A stretch of DNA of 64,000 bases from Sphingomonas sp. ERG5 (GCF_000803065.1 NZ_JSXI01000001.1:1-64000), one strand, 5' to 3'; positions 8,463 to 17,881 are shown, numbered from the stretch's first letter. A program made the numbers and translations. The notes: generated by a model not told the origin, from the sequence alone.

Positions 8463-9830
8463 ATGGCAGCATCCTCGCAAGCATATCGACCCGAACGCGC
8501 GATTCTCGAACTGGGGGACGGTTTTTACGATCCCGTGGCGGCGGCGGACTTTCCCGAAACGAAATTGCGCTTCCGCAATGACCGCGCGGCGGCCCAGATC
8601 GGGCTCGATGCGCTGAGCGATACGGACTGGCTGGCGCATTTCGGCCGCTTCCAGCCCTTGCCCGGCAGCCTCGATCAGCCATTGGCGCTGCGCTATCACG
8701 GGCATCAGTTCCGCGTGTACAATCCGGACATCGGCGACGGACGCGGTTTCCTGTTCGCGCAGCTGCGCGACGATCGCGGCCGGTTGATGGACCTCGCCAC
8801 CAAGGGCAGCGGCCAGACGCCGTGGAGCCGCTTCGGCGATGGCCGGCTGACATTGAAGGGGGGCGTGCGCGAAATCCTCGCCACCGAAATGCTCGAGGCG
8901 CTCGGCGTCGAGACCTCACGCACCTTCTCGCTGATCGAGACCGGCGAAGCGCTCGAACGCGGCGACGAACCCTCCCCCACCCGGTCGGCGGTGATGGTGC
9001 GGCTCAGTCACGGCCATATCCGTATCGGCACCTTCCAGCGGCTCGCCTACCACCGCGATGCCGAGAACATGCAGCGGCTGATCGCTTATGTCCTGCGGCA
9101 CTATTTCGGCGAGGAGGCGGGCGAGGACGGCGCCGTGCGCCTGCTCGATCATGTCGTGCGCGGCACCGCGAAGCTTGCCGCGAGCTATATGGCGGCCGGC
9201 TTCGTGCACGGCGTGCTCAACAGCGACAATATCAACGTGACGGCGGAAAGCTTCGACTATGGCCCATGGCGGTTCGCGCCGACCTGGGATCCGGGCTTCA
9301 CCGCCGCCTATTTCGACCATGCCGGCCTCTACGCATTCGGCCGTCAGCCCGAGGCGATCCATTGGGACGCGATGCAGCTTGCCGTCGCCTTGCGCGCGGT
9401 CAGCGAAGCGCCGCCGCTGATCGCCGTGCTCGACACGTTCGGCGAACACTATCAGCCGGCCGTGTCCAATACCGTGTTGTGGCGACTCGGCGTGCGGCCG
9501 CGCGATCCGGAGAGCGACCGCGCCGTGGTCCAGGCGGTCGAGCGCGGCCTGCGCGGCGAGACAGCGTCGATCGACCGCTTCTTCTTCGACAGTTTCGGCG
9601 GGCAAGTGCCAGAGAGCCAGGGCGCCGCATTCGACGAAGCGCGCACGATCCTGGCGGCGTACCAACCGCGCGCCGATCGTTCGCATCGCTATTGGCACGG
9701 CGACGCGCCCTGCTCGATGCTGATCGATGAGGTCGAGGCGATCTGGGCCGCGATCGACCGGGACGACGATTGGGCCCCGCTGGAAGCGAAGGTCGCTGCG
9801 ATCCGCAACATGGGTGAAGCGCTCGGTTGA
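8463..9830 (+). CDS. selO: protein adenylyltransferase SelO (YdiU/UPF0061)
   Basis: A 455-residue pseudokinase-fold enzyme that transfers AMP from ATP to Ser/Thr/Tyr of target proteins, known in bacteria to be involved in the oxidative stress response. Visible signatures are RYHGHQF (78-84), KGSGQTPWSRFGDGRLTLKG (114-133), HGVLNSDN (249-256) and the metal-binding DYGPWRF (265-271). The ATG at 8463 was chosen because it starts just before the conserved N-terminal region and does not overlap the divergent hydrolase gene. It is followed by astD after 71 bases; the two have no obvious functional link. Confidence 0.95.
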   Translation: MAASSQAYRPERAILELGDGFYDPVAAADFPETKLRFRNDRAAAQIGLDALSDTDWLAHFGRFQPLPGSLDQPLALRYHGHQFRVYNPDIGDGRGFLFAQLRDDRGRLMDLATKGSGQTPWSRFGDGRLTLKGGVREILATEMLEALGVETSRTFSLIETGEALERGDEPSPTRSAVMVRLSHGHIRIGTFQRLAYHRDAENMQRLIAYVLRHYFGEEAGEDGAVRLLDHVVRGTAKLAASYMAAGFVHGVLNSDNINVTAESFDYGPWRFAPTWDPGFTAAYFDHAGLYAFGRQPEAIHWDAMQLAVALRAVSEAPPLIAVLDTFGEHYQPAVSNTVLWRLGVRPRDPESDRAVVQAVERGLRGETASIDRFFFDSFGGQVPESQGAAFDEARTILAAYQPRADRSHRYWHGDAPCSMLIDEVEAIWAAIDRDDDWAPLEAKVAAIRNMGEALG

Positions 9831-9901
9831 TCCTACTCGTCCCGGGGAGGATCACATAGGCCAGTGGATTCCCCCGAGAAACTAAGGCAAAGCTTTCAAC
9901 G

Positions 9902-11317
9902 ATGGCGGGCACCGAAATCATCTCCAGCGAACCGGCGACCGGCGCGATATTGTGGCGGCGCGCGATCGGCGATGTCGATGCCGAAGTCGCCCTGGCCCGC
10001 GCGAGCTGGGCTGCCTGGGCCGCCCAGCCGCTCGCCTTCCGCATCGAAGCGCTGCGCCGCTTCGGCAATGTCGTGCGCGCCCGCACCGACGCCTTTACCG
10101 ATCTGATCGCGCGCGAGACGGGCAAGCCGCTATGGGAAGCGCGCACCGAGGTCGAATCCGTCATCGCCAAGGTCGACATCTCGGTCAGCGCCTATGCCGA
10201 GCGCACCGCGCAGCGCCGTATCGATGCGCCGATGGGCAGCCGCATGGCGGTGCGTCACAAGCCGCACGGCGTGCTCGTGGTGCTCGGGCCGTATAATTTC
10301 CCCGCGCATTTGCCCAATGGCCATATCGTGCCCGCCCTGCTCGCCGGGAACGCGGTGGTGTTCAAACCGTCGGAAAAGACCCCGGCGACCGGAGCGTTCC
10401 TGGTCGACTGTTTCCATGCCGCGGGCATTCCCGAAGGCTGTATCCGCGTCCTGATCGGCGGCCCGGCGGAGGGCAAGGCGCTCGCCGAGCACCCGGATAT
10501 CGACGGACTGCTGTTCACGGGCTCCGCGCGCACCGGCCTCTTGCTCAACCGCGCCTTTGCCAACCGCCCGGAAAAGATCCTTGCGCTGGAAATGGGCGGC
10601 AACAACCCGATCATCGTGTGGGAAGCGCCCGATCTTCATTCGACCGCGGCGCTGATCGTCCAGTCCGCCTTCACCACCGCCGGCCAGCGCTGCACCGCCG
10701 CGCGCCGCCTGATCGTCGACGACCGCGTCTATGACCAGGTGATCGAGCAAGTGAACAAGCTGACCGGCAAGCTGATCGTCGGCGAACCGCACGCCACCCC
10801 CGCCCCGTTCATGGGCTGCGTGATCGACAATGAATCCGCCGATCAGCTGACCGAGAGTTTCCTCGAACTGATGATGCGCGGCGGCCGCCCGATCCGCCAC
10901 CCCGAACGGCTGGTCGAAGGCCGCCCGTTCCTGACTCCCGGCCTGATCGATACGACCGAGATGAAGGATCGGCCCGACATCGAATTGTTCGGCCCGATCC
11001 TGCAAGTGATCCGCGCCAAGACCTTCGACGAGGCGATCGCCGAGGCGAACAACACGCGCTACGGCCTGTCGGCGTCGCTGATCAGCCAGAACCCGGCGCT
11101 GTACGACCGTTTCTGGGCCAATGCCCGCGCCGGGATCGTCAACTGGAACAAACCAACCAACGGCGCCAGTTCGGGCGCGCCGTTCGGCGGCATCGGCTGG
11201 TCGGGCAACCACCGCCCCAGCGCCTATTATGCCGCGGATTACTGCGCCTATCCGGTGGTGTCGAACGAAGCGGATCAGGCACGGGCCTCGATCGGGGTGG
11301 GGCTCAGGGACGGCTAA
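9902..11317 (+). CDS. astD: succinylglutamate-semialdehyde dehydrogenase-like
   Basis: A 471-residue aldehyde dehydrogenase. GPYNFPAHLPNGHIVPALLA (129-148) and FKPSEKTPATG are typical of AstD, the fourth step in arginine succinyltransferase catabolism, which oxidises N-succinylglutamate semialdehyde with NAD+. Catalytic residues are Glu230 in LEMGGNNP and Cys264 in GQRCTAARR; FTGSARTG is at 205-212. The C-terminal WNKPTNGASSGAPFGGIGWS is also AstD-like. No astA, astB or astE gene is adjacent here, so the rest of the pathway must lie elsewhere or the substrate may differ. A palindromic repeat follows the stop codon. Confidence 0.88.
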   Translation: MAGTEIISSEPATGAILWRRAIGDVDAEVALARASWAAWAAQPLAFRIEALRRFGNVVRARTDAFTDLIARETGKPLWEARTEVESVIAKVDISVSAYAERTAQRRIDAPMGSRMAVRHKPHGVLVVLGPYNFPAHLPNGHIVPALLAGNAVVFKPSEKTPATGAFLVDCFHAAGIPEGCIRVLIGGPAEGKALAEHPDIDGLLFTGSARTGLLLNRAFANRPEKILALEMGGNNPIIVWEAPDLHSTAALIVQSAFTTAGQRCTAARRLIVDDRVYDQVIEQVNKLTGKLIVGEPHATPAPFMGCVIDNESADQLTESFLELMMRGGRPIRHPERLVEGRPFLTPGLIDTTEMKDRPDIELFGPILQVIRAKTFDEAIAEANNTRYGLSASLISQNPALYDRFWANARAGIVNWNKPTNGASSGAPFGGIGWSGNHRPSAYYAADYCAYPVVSNEADQARASIGVGLRDG

Positions 11318-11349
11318 GGCCGTGCCGCCCGGCGACGCGCCCCCCTTTT

Positions 11350-11426
11350 CCGTTCGTTTCGAGCGCAGTCGAGAAACAGGCCATAAACGCTGCGCAAAGT
11401 TTCTCGACTGCGCTCGAAACGAACGG
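11350..11426. repeat. palindromic intergenic repeat, copy 1
   Basis: A perfect 28-bp inverted repeat (11350-11377 with 11399-11426) around a loop of about 21 bases lies between the ends of the convergent astD and fatty-acid hydroxylase genes. The arms begin CCGTTCGTTTCGAGCG. A second copy, about 10.8 kb away, is at 22218-22294. It could act as a bidirectional terminator here. The same type of element, with arm sequences like this, appears scattered in sphingomonad genomes as far as I recall. Confidence 0.85.
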
Positions 11427-11442
11427 GGACTGACGGGTCAAT

Positions 11443-12408
11443 TCAACGCTGAAGTGCCCCGGGCCCAACGGCCTCGCCTCTTGCTCCCGCATCAACGGCC
11501 GCGACACTCCCCGTCTCCACCTCCCCGGTCTGCGCCCGCCACCGCGCCTTGATCGTCTCGCTGGTGTCGCGCGACCCGTCATGGCTCCACCCCGGCGGCG
11601 CGACGATATAGCCAAGCTTGTTCTTCCATCCCGGCGTGCGCCACACATCGCGGGCGATGCCGACCCATTCATGGAACGCCGCCCACAACAGATTGAAACT
11701 GCCGAGATTCTTGACGATGCCATAGCGTGGCCGGTCCTCGTCGCGCTCGGGCTCGAAGGTGCCGAACATCCGGTCCCAGACGATGAACACCCCGGCATAA
11801 TTCTTGTCGAGATAGCGCGGATTGGTCGCATGATGCACGCGGTGGTGCGACGGCGTGTTCATCACCGCCTCGACCCAGCGCGGCAGCCGCCCGATCGTCT
11901 CGGTATGGATCCAGAACTGATAGACCGTGTCGAGCGCGCCGACGAACAGCAGCATCGGCGGCGGAAAGCCAAGCAGGAACAGCGGCAGGAAGAAAATGAA
12001 GCCAAGGCTGACCAGATTGGTCCAGGGCTGCCGCAGCGCGGTCGACAGATTATAATGCTGGCTGGAATGGTGAATGACATGGCTCGCCCACATCAGGCGC
12101 ATGCGGTGCGACGCGCGGTGCGCGACATAGAAGCTCAGATCGTACAGGACGAAGGCGAGGGTCCAGGCCCACCAGCTATAGGGAATCTGGAATGGCGCAT
12201 AACGCTGCAGCGCCAGCCCCATCACCACCACCGCGCCGCCGGTGAGCACGCTCGCCACCGTACTGCCGAGCCCAAGCAGCAGCGAGGTCAGCGTGTCCTT
12301 CACATGATAGCGCGAACGATCATGGAGCCGCGCGAAGATCATCTCGGCCACGACGAACAGCACGAAGGCGGGCACCGCATAGCTGACCGGATTAGGCAGA
12401 TTGGGCAT
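11443..12408 (-). CDS. sterol desaturase/fatty acid hydroxylase family protein
   Basis: A 321-residue membrane protein of the diiron hydroxylase superfamily. Three histidine boxes are clear: HRASH, HVIHH and HRVHH, spaced as in the family, among about four hydrophobic segments. Members insert oxygen or double bonds in lipids, sterols or carotenoids at the membrane. The last 45 residues are polar and may be disordered. I chose the ATG at 12408, which has GGAG eight bases upstream. It overlaps the end of the upstream small membrane-anchored gene by 17 bases, which suggests co-translation. Confidence 0.9.
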   Translation of the reverse strand: MPNLPNPVSYAVPAFVLFVVAEMIFARLHDRSRYHVKDTLTSLLLGLGSTVASVLTGGAVVVMGLALQRYAPFQIPYSWWAWTLAFVLYDLSFYVAHRASHRMRLMWASHVIHHSSQHYNLSTALRQPWTNLVSLGFIFFLPLFLLGFPPPMLLFVGALDTVYQFWIHTETIGRLPRWVEAVMNTPSHHRVHHATNPRYLDKNYAGVFIVWDRMFGTFEPERDEDRPRYGIVKNLGSFNLLWAAFHEWVGIARDVWRTPGWKNKLGYIVAPPGWSHDGSRDTSETIKARWRAQTGEVETGSVAAVDAGARGEAVGPGALQR

Positions 12409-12817
12409 CGCGTCTCGCTCCGATCTGTCCGGCACGGTTGAGCCGGTTCGCCCACGCCGCCGCATCATCGCCCAGGTCGAGCGTCACTGTCCCGAACATG
12501 CTTTCGCCGAGCGAGACGGTCAACGACTGCCGGTCCAGCGCGGCATGGACCGGGGATTCGATAAAGCGCGTGACGAAATGATTGCCATGCGCGCGGATCA
12601 CCATGTGCCGGTTCGCGGCATCGCGCAGCAAGGCCGCCCGCCCGCCGCGATCGATCGCGACATCGACCGCCCGAAACCCGCACCACGCCTCATCGGCCAG
12701 ACGGCGGGCATGATCGGCATCGGCAATGCGCGGCGCCGCGCCAAGGCCAAGCAGGCGCGCGACCAATGTCATCGCCAGAACGGCGAGCAGCGACCCTGCG
12801 AACACCAGCCAGTTCAT
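12392..12817 (-). CDS. single-TM hypothetical protein
   Basis: A 141-residue protein with one N-terminal transmembrane anchor (WLVFAGSLLAVLAMTLVARLLGL) and a soluble domain of about 110 residues. That domain is rich in Arg and Asp and contains FRAVDVAIDRGGRAALLRD and VIRAHGNHFVTRFI. I recognise no family. The start is the ATG at 12817 so that the hydrophobic anchor is at the N-terminus. Its 3' end overlaps the downstream hydroxylase gene, so it is likely the first gene of a two-gene operon and may be an accessory protein of that enzyme (inference from position only). Confidence 0.75.
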   Translation of the reverse strand: MNWLVFAGSLLAVLAMTLVARLLGLGAAPRIADADHARRLADEAWCGFRAVDVAIDRGGRAALLRDAANRHMVIRAHGNHFVTRFIESPVHAALDRQSLTVSLGESMFGTVTLDLGDDAAAWANRLNRAGQIGARRDAQSA

Positions 12818-13294
12818 CCCCTGCCCTCTCAACGCCGCCCAAATCGGGAGCCATTCTGCCGGAGGCGTTCCGACTCTTCGTTCGGGTCCATCCTCATTTC
12901 GGCACAGATGCCGGGCGGCGGCTTCGATAGTAACCGCTACCATCTTTGGGTGCAATGCAAAGCGTTGGGTCCGCCAGGTCAAGCTCATGGCACGGCCAAC
13001 TCGCGGCATATGGCGGCCTACCACGCCACGGAGCCGATTTGTTACGATGCGTTCGGTGTGGAGCGGACTCTATCCAGAAATAGTCGAGGCCCTTTTTTTC
13101 GACCCGCTCACCCGCGCCGACATAGACACGCTGACCAGTGCTCCCAGCGACAACGATCTTTATGGAGATGAGGCTGCGGGCGCGTTAATCTCGCGCTGGA
13201 AGATACCATTATTTCACCACACGCGACCGGCCGCTTACCTAAAGGCGGGGCGCCGGATCGCAGGGTGCTGTAACCGATAAGCTCTATGAAACAA
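12818..13294. other. gene-poor junction, GC-rich then strongly AT-rich
   Basis: Bases 12818-13280 are of normal GC content. A plus-strand frame from 13048 to 13280 (77 codons) is open but lacks a ribosome-binding site and family features, so I do not call it. From about 13280 the sequence becomes AT-rich, and this continues into the RHS tip. The sharp change in base composition marks one edge of the accessory segment. No repeats or integrase remnants are seen. Confidence 0.5.
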
Positions 13295-13474
13295 TTATCC
13301 TTTGCCGTAAAATTTTGATATTTTTATCAAGAGAAGAAATAATAAAAAAGATACTATAAATACCACAGCATTTACGGGCTTCTTTTCTATTACAAGAAGA
13401 TACAAAAAATACATTACACCAGAGAGATATAACGCACATGTTATTGTTACATTAATTGCGTATTTAATATTCAT
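13295..13474 (-). CDS. small two-helix membrane protein, candidate RHS immunity gene
   Basis: A 59-residue ORF, 35 bases after the RHS stop codon and on the same strand. The deduced protein begins MNIKYAINVTITCALYLSGV and ends KISKFYGKG. It has two hydrophobic helices, at about residues 10-29 and 36-52, separated by a charged turn EKKP. A run of 59 sense codons in DNA this AT-rich is unlikely by chance. There is no strong ribosome-binding site, but tight spacing could allow coupled translation. Position after a variable RHS tip is the usual place for an immunity gene. Function is inferred from position; it could also be a non-expressed frame. Confidence 0.5.
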   Translation of the reverse strand: MNIKYAINVTITCALYLSGVMYFLYLLVIEKKPVNAVVFIVSFLLFLLLIKISKFYGKG

Positions 13475-13509
13475 TATATAATACCAATCAACAATATCAT
13501 TTACTATAT

Positions 13510-16500
13510 CTATTTTTTACAAACTCCATCTTCCTGAGATTGAATCTGCAAAATCCTATACTTCAGCGCCGAAATCTGATTATTGTACTTAGCCTGCAAT
13601 GCAGAAAGACCCAATCCAGCGACAAAAGTAGAAGCGCCAAAAGTAAACCCTCCAACCACTCTCCCAAATGGGCTTGGCGATCTCAATGCCAATGCCAATC
13701 CAGCCGCTTGCGCGACATTTAACGCTAAAGATATATCGTCAACATCGGCAAGATTAAGGCGCGCCTGCACAACATCATTCCTAAGGGCAGAAGAATCTGC
13801 CCACCGCCAAGTGTCCGTGATAAAATCTGGGAGGTTTTTCTTAGAGTCGGTCACCGCACTCCTTATTTCCTGGCAGGTAGCAGGCTCTTCTGTGCTCGGA
13901 TTTTGCCCTCCTCCGGGCGCACCTCCATCACCGCCTCCACTACTCGGTATACTACCGCCAGGATCTGCGCCACAAGCTTTCACCTTGAACTTATGAACAA
14001 CAGTCCCGTTTGTATCGTCTGATGTAGTATATCCGCCACCATCAACATAATAACAGTCAGTCCCCGACGGATCGGAAAAATTCACCGGATCGCTACCGAC
14101 ATAATTATACCAGTTCATGCCGTCGTTATAACCGATCGGATCGGTCTGCATGAACCGCCCCAGCGTCGCCGAGTACATCCGCGCCTTGTAATAATAGAGC
14201 CCAAGTTCAGACAGCCAGGCCTGACCGGTATATTGGAACCGCCCGCCATTGCCTGCGCCTGGAATGCCATATTCATCATAAGTATCGGTATTGATCGCAG
14301 TACCGGCGCTGTTGGTCACCGCGACCACGCTGCCGCGCTCATCGGTGTGAAGCCAGAACCGGCTGCCCGTCGGTCCATATGATGCGACCGGCGCAGTGCC
14401 GTTGGGGCCATAGACGTACCGCTTCTGCAGCGCTCCGCTCACGGGGTTCCATTCGCCGATCAGATCCTGTCCGTCATACCCCATCCGGGTCGTGGTATCG
14501 ATCTGGTACAGCCGTAGCAGCGGATCATAAGCGAGCGTGGTGGTGCCGGAGGATTTGAGCAAATTCTCCGACGTATACGCATAGGTCGTCGCACCCGAGC
14601 TGGTCAGATTGCCGCGCGCATCATAGCCTAGCGCCACCCCGCCCGACACGGTCGCCTGGTTCAGCCCGTTGACGGTATAGGCGCGGTCGACATTGGTTGC
14701 CCCGGTCCAGGCATAGCTATCATTCGACCGCGTCGTACCGGCAATCTGGTTTGCCGGGTTATAGCTGAACCCCAACGTCAGGTCGCTTGCCGTGGACGGC
14801 AAGTCGTGTGTCAGCGACGACAGCCGCGAAAGCGGATCTGGCGTATAGTTGGTGGTCGATCCATTGCCTGTGGCCAGGCTCAGCTGCCGCCCCAGATCGT
14901 CATAGCTATAAGTGGCCAGCACGCCTGCACCGCTGGCTGCACCATTTTCACGGATCGCCGTCATCTTGCCGGTTACGTCATAATCATAGGTCACGTAGAA
15001 CGCATCCGGCCAGGTCAGCCGGGTACGCCTTCCCGCCAGATCATATTGCGATGTGAGGGTGCCGATGGGGCTGGATTGCGTCAGCATACGTCCCAGCGCG
15101 TCATAGGTGAAGGACAGCATCTGCGCACTGGAACTGACCCCCGTCTGACGACCCAGCAAATCATAGGTATATGAGATATCGGCCTCGGGCGACGGCAGGT
15201 CCTTCAGCGTCAATCGATTCAGCGCATCGTAGCTGTAAGCGATCGATTGCGCATCGCGCAGCCGCCGGCTCGTTACATTGCCGTTGGCGTTATAACCGAG
15301 CTGCTCATAATCGGTGGTCGAGCTTGTTCCCGATCCTGCGGTGGTCACCGGATAGCGCGTTTTCAACAGGCGATCGAACCCGTCATACTCATAGGTCGTC
15401 TTGTTGCCCTCAGCGTCGGTGAGCGTGGCCAGCGTGCCATTGCCGGCATAGGTTCCCGTGGTTTCGTCGGCTTGTGCAGCGGTGCCGAAAGCGGTTTGAA
15501 CCTTGGTCGCCTGACCAGCGGCGTCATAGGTCGTTTTGGCGATCCGGTCGGGACCGGCGCCGCCCGTCGTCCCCAGGGTGCAGGCCGAGGCTGGAAGTGA
15601 GCTCCAGATCGCACTGTTCATCCTGAGCGCGGAGCACTCAACCCGTCCGACCGTATCATAGCTATACTGCGCCACTTGATAGGTCGTGCCGCCGGCGCTG
15701 AGCTCATCCTTCGTCTTGCGCGCATTCGTATCATAGGTCGCGGTCTTCCTCTGCGCGACGACAAAGGCCGCCCAGTCGGTATCGCTTGTCCCTGTCACGG
15801 TGCCATTTTGCGTGATGCTGGGTTGACCGTCACCGTTGTAAGTCACTTTTACCGCCCGCCGCTTGAGGGCGCCGGCTCCGTCCGGATCGGCCGAAATCAC
15901 CCCGATCCGCGCGCGATCAGCGTCGTAGCGATAGGTTGTGGTGTCCGCCGTCCCAGACAACGGGCCATCGACGCTGAGCAAATTGCCGGCCGAGTCATAG
16001 CTTCTGGTGGTCGTGGCGGTCAGACTCGCATCACCGGCACCGGTCGAAACAATGGTGGGCAGCAAATTGCTGTCATAGGTGACCGCCGTCTTCACTTCAT
16101 CCGATGTGCCGACGCAAGCCGGCGCCGCGCCCGTTTTGCAGGTCGAAATTCCCGTGGTCAGTTTGACGCCCGATGCGGCGGTATAACTGTACCGCGTCTC
16201 CGGCCGCGTCGCCCCGCTGGTTGGCGCAGGTCCGGTCACCTTGGTCAGCAGGCCGTCGGTATCATAAACATAGTCGGTCTGGTTGCCGAGCGCGTCCTTG
16301 GTCCAGGTCGGGCTGTTGCATGAATCATCGACGCAAGTCGCCGGATAGCTCGCGGTCGTTACAATATCCGACAGGCCGGATCCCGCTTTGGCCTTTAATG
16401 TCATCGTGGTGAGATTGCTGCGGCCATCATAGCCATATTGAACTTTGTTGCCTTCGGGATAGGTCACTTCGGTCGGCCGCGCGATGCTGTCATAGGCGAA

Positions 16501-17589
16501 ACTGGTCGTCCGGCTGAGCGCATCGGTTACCGATGTCGGACGGAATTTGGTCATGTCCGACACGATCGTTGTCGTGTGGCTTTGCGCGTCGGTCACGACC
16601 ATCGTCGCCGTCGAACCCGAAAGCGAGCGATTATAGCCCGTGGTCACCCCGTCACGCGTGACCGAAGTGACAAGGCCTGCGGCATAGCTGACGGTGGTGG
16701 TGTCGGACGACGCGCTCGGGCGGCGGACTCCGGTAATTGAATAGCCGCTGCCGGTGATCCGCCAGATCTTACCCCCCGGCGTCGTGATGGTGTAGACCCC
16801 CGTCGATGGATTGCCGTAGGTAATCGTGCCGGTGGTGGTCGCGCCGTTTTTCAACACCGCACTGGTGCGACGGAACCAGGTCGGCCCCGGGCTGACCGGG
16901 CCGGAACTTGATCCGCTGCCGCCGCTCGCGAACGTCCAGCCGATCTGATAACCCGCAGCATTGCCGACGCTGGCCAGCCGCCAGTCGAAATTGCAGTCGG
17001 GGCCGGTCTCGGCTTCGATGGGGACGTCGGTACAATTGGCAAAGATGTCCCATTGCAGGTTGACGGTCATGCCGCTCTTCCCGGAGATCGTCTGCGGCAG
17101 CAGGAAACAATTGGTTACATTGATATCGTCGCAAAGATTGGAAGCCCCGCCATATCTGCCGGCCGGATTGCCGAAGACGATCTCCGTCCCGTCGAGCGTA
17201 CGATAAACGCCATTAATCAGCGTCGCGCCGGTGCCCCGCGTTGACGATGAGCTGGCGCTGGTAAAATTGTCGTAGTTCGAACCGAGGTTCATGGAATAGA
17301 AAGTCGTTCCGCCGGAGCTGGTCACGCTGAGCACAATCCGTGACCAATTGTCGGCCTGCCCATCATAGGCGATCAGAGGAAGTTCTGTCTGGCCGGATCC
17401 GATCGAGGCAATGGGCAGGCGCAGGTTGAAAGTACCATCGGTCAGGTCGACCCCGTTGGCATCGAGATTGGGATGCGGCGATTCCGCAAAGGCCGGGGCC
17501 GCCAACCCTGAACACAGCGCCGTTGTAAGAATGAAAAATGCACAGCGCGCGCGGCGTCGATGCGACGCGATCGTCGGTTGATTCGTCAT
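13510..17589 (-). CDS. secreted RHS/YD-repeat protein with variable C-terminal tip
   Basis: A 1359-residue protein. Residues 1-35 are a signal peptide (AFFILTTALCSGLAAPAFA). Residues about 40-350 form a beta-rich N-terminal domain with several cysteines. About 350-1140 hold many YD repeats of the type YxYDxxGR, which build the RHS beta-cocoon. The RHS core signature follows (YYKARMYSATLGRFMQTDP and NWYNYVGSDPVNFSDPSG, about 1140-1176). The last 183 residues (bases 13513-14061) are unrelated to the core: a Gly/Ser/Pro linker, then a mostly helical domain with a Gly/Ala-rich hydrophobic stretch. Their DNA is more AT-rich, as usual for exchanged toxin tips. The function of the tip is unknown. 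Confidence 0.9.
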   Translation of the reverse strand: MTNQPTIASHRRRARCAFFILTTALCSGLAAPAFAESPHPNLDANGVDLTDGTFNLRLPIASIGSGQTELPLIAYDGQADNWSRIVLSVTSSGGTTFYSMNLGSNYDNFTSASSSSTRGTGATLINGVYRTLDGTEIVFGNPAGRYGGASNLCDDINVTNCFLLPQTISGKSGMTVNLQWDIFANCTDVPIEAETGPDCNFDWRLASVGNAAGYQIGWTFASGGSGSSSGPVSPGPTWFRRTSAVLKNGATTTGTITYGNPSTGVYTITTPGGKIWRITGSGYSITGVRRPSASSDTTTVSYAAGLVTSVTRDGVTTGYNRSLSGSTATMVVTDAQSHTTTIVSDMTKFRPTSVTDALSRTTSFAYDSIARPTEVTYPEGNKVQYGYDGRSNLTTMTLKAKAGSGLSDIVTTASYPATCVDDSCNSPTWTKDALGNQTDYVYDTDGLLTKVTGPAPTSGATRPETRYSYTAASGVKLTTGISTCKTGAAPACVGTSDEVKTAVTYDSNLLPTIVSTGAGDASLTATTTRSYDSAGNLLSVDGPLSGTADTTTYRYDADRARIGVISADPDGAGALKRRAVKVTYNGDGQPSITQNGTVTGTSDTDWAAFVVAQRKTATYDTNARKTKDELSAGGTTYQVAQYSYDTVGRVECSALRMNSAIWSSLPASACTLGTTGGAGPDRIAKTTYDAAGQATKVQTAFGTAAQADETTGTYAGNGTLATLTDAEGNKTTYEYDGFDRLLKTRYPVTTAGSGTSSTTDYEQLGYNANGNVTSRRLRDAQSIAYSYDALNRLTLKDLPSPEADISYTYDLLGRQTGVSSSAQMLSFTYDALGRMLTQSSPIGTLTSQYDLAGRRTRLTWPDAFYVTYDYDVTGKMTAIRENGAASGAGVLATYSYDDLGRQLSLATGNGSTTNYTPDPLSRLSSLTHDLPSTASDLTLGFSYNPANQIAGTTRSNDSYAWTGATNVDRAYTVNGLNQATVSGGVALGYDARGNLTSSGATTYAYTSENLLKSSGTTTLAYDPLLRLYQIDTTTRMGYDGQDLIGEWNPVSGALQKRYVYGPNGTAPVASYGPTGSRFWLHTDERGSVVAVTNSAGTAINTDTYDEYGIPGAGNGGRFQYTGQAWLSELGLYYYKARMYSATLGRFMQTDPIGYNDGMNWYNYVGSDPVNFSDPSGTDCYYVDGGGYTTSDDTNGTVVHKFKVKACGADPGGSIPSSGGGDGGAPGGGQNPSTEEPATCQEIRSAVTDSKKNLPDFITDTWRWADSSALRNDVVQARLNLADVDDISLALNVAQAAGLALALRSPSPFGRVVGGFTFGASTFVAGLGLSALQAKYNNQISALKYRILQIQSQEDGVCKK

Positions 17590-17647
17590 GGAAATGCCCC
17601 GTGTCGGAAGATAGTCGAAATTCTTGCGGACGAATGTGGCGCACCGA

Positions 17648-17881
17648 TCACGGCGCGCCGGTCACCTTGACGTTCTTGCGGTTGTCCGCCTTGTCGAGCG
17701 TGTAATTGGCGACCACGCCATTGTTGATCGTGCCGCTATGCTCGACCTTCACCAGCCGGCCTTTGGCGTCATAGGTGTAGTTGATCGTCTCCGACGCGCC
17801 GGCCATGCCCGCCATCGCGGTCAGGCCCGCCGCGATCGCGGCACCCGTCGCCACCAGTGCAACCGTGGATTTGCGAACCAT
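17648..17881 (-). CDS. mini secreted YD-repeat protein
   Basis: A 77-residue protein with a signal peptide (VALVATGAAIAAGLTAMAG, cleavage near residue 29) and a mature part of about 48 residues that holds little more than one YD repeat: INYTYDAKGRLVKVEHSG followed by NYTLDKADNRKNVKV. The ATG at 17881 has GGGGAA nine bases upstream. It lies 58 bases before the large RHS gene on the same strand, so the two are probably co-transcribed. Small stand-alone YD proteins are found next to large RHS genes; whether it caps, chaperones or competes with the RHS shell is unknown. Confidence 0.8.
   Translation of the reverse strand: MVRKSTVALVATGAAIAAGLTAMAGMAGASETINYTYDAKGRLVKVEHSGTINNGVVANYTLDKADNRKNVKVTGAP

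Noticed and set aside
13048..13280. 77-codon plus-strand frame before the AT-rich segment
   Set aside because: No ribosome-binding site, no signal or family motif, and no similarity to neighbours; likely chance.
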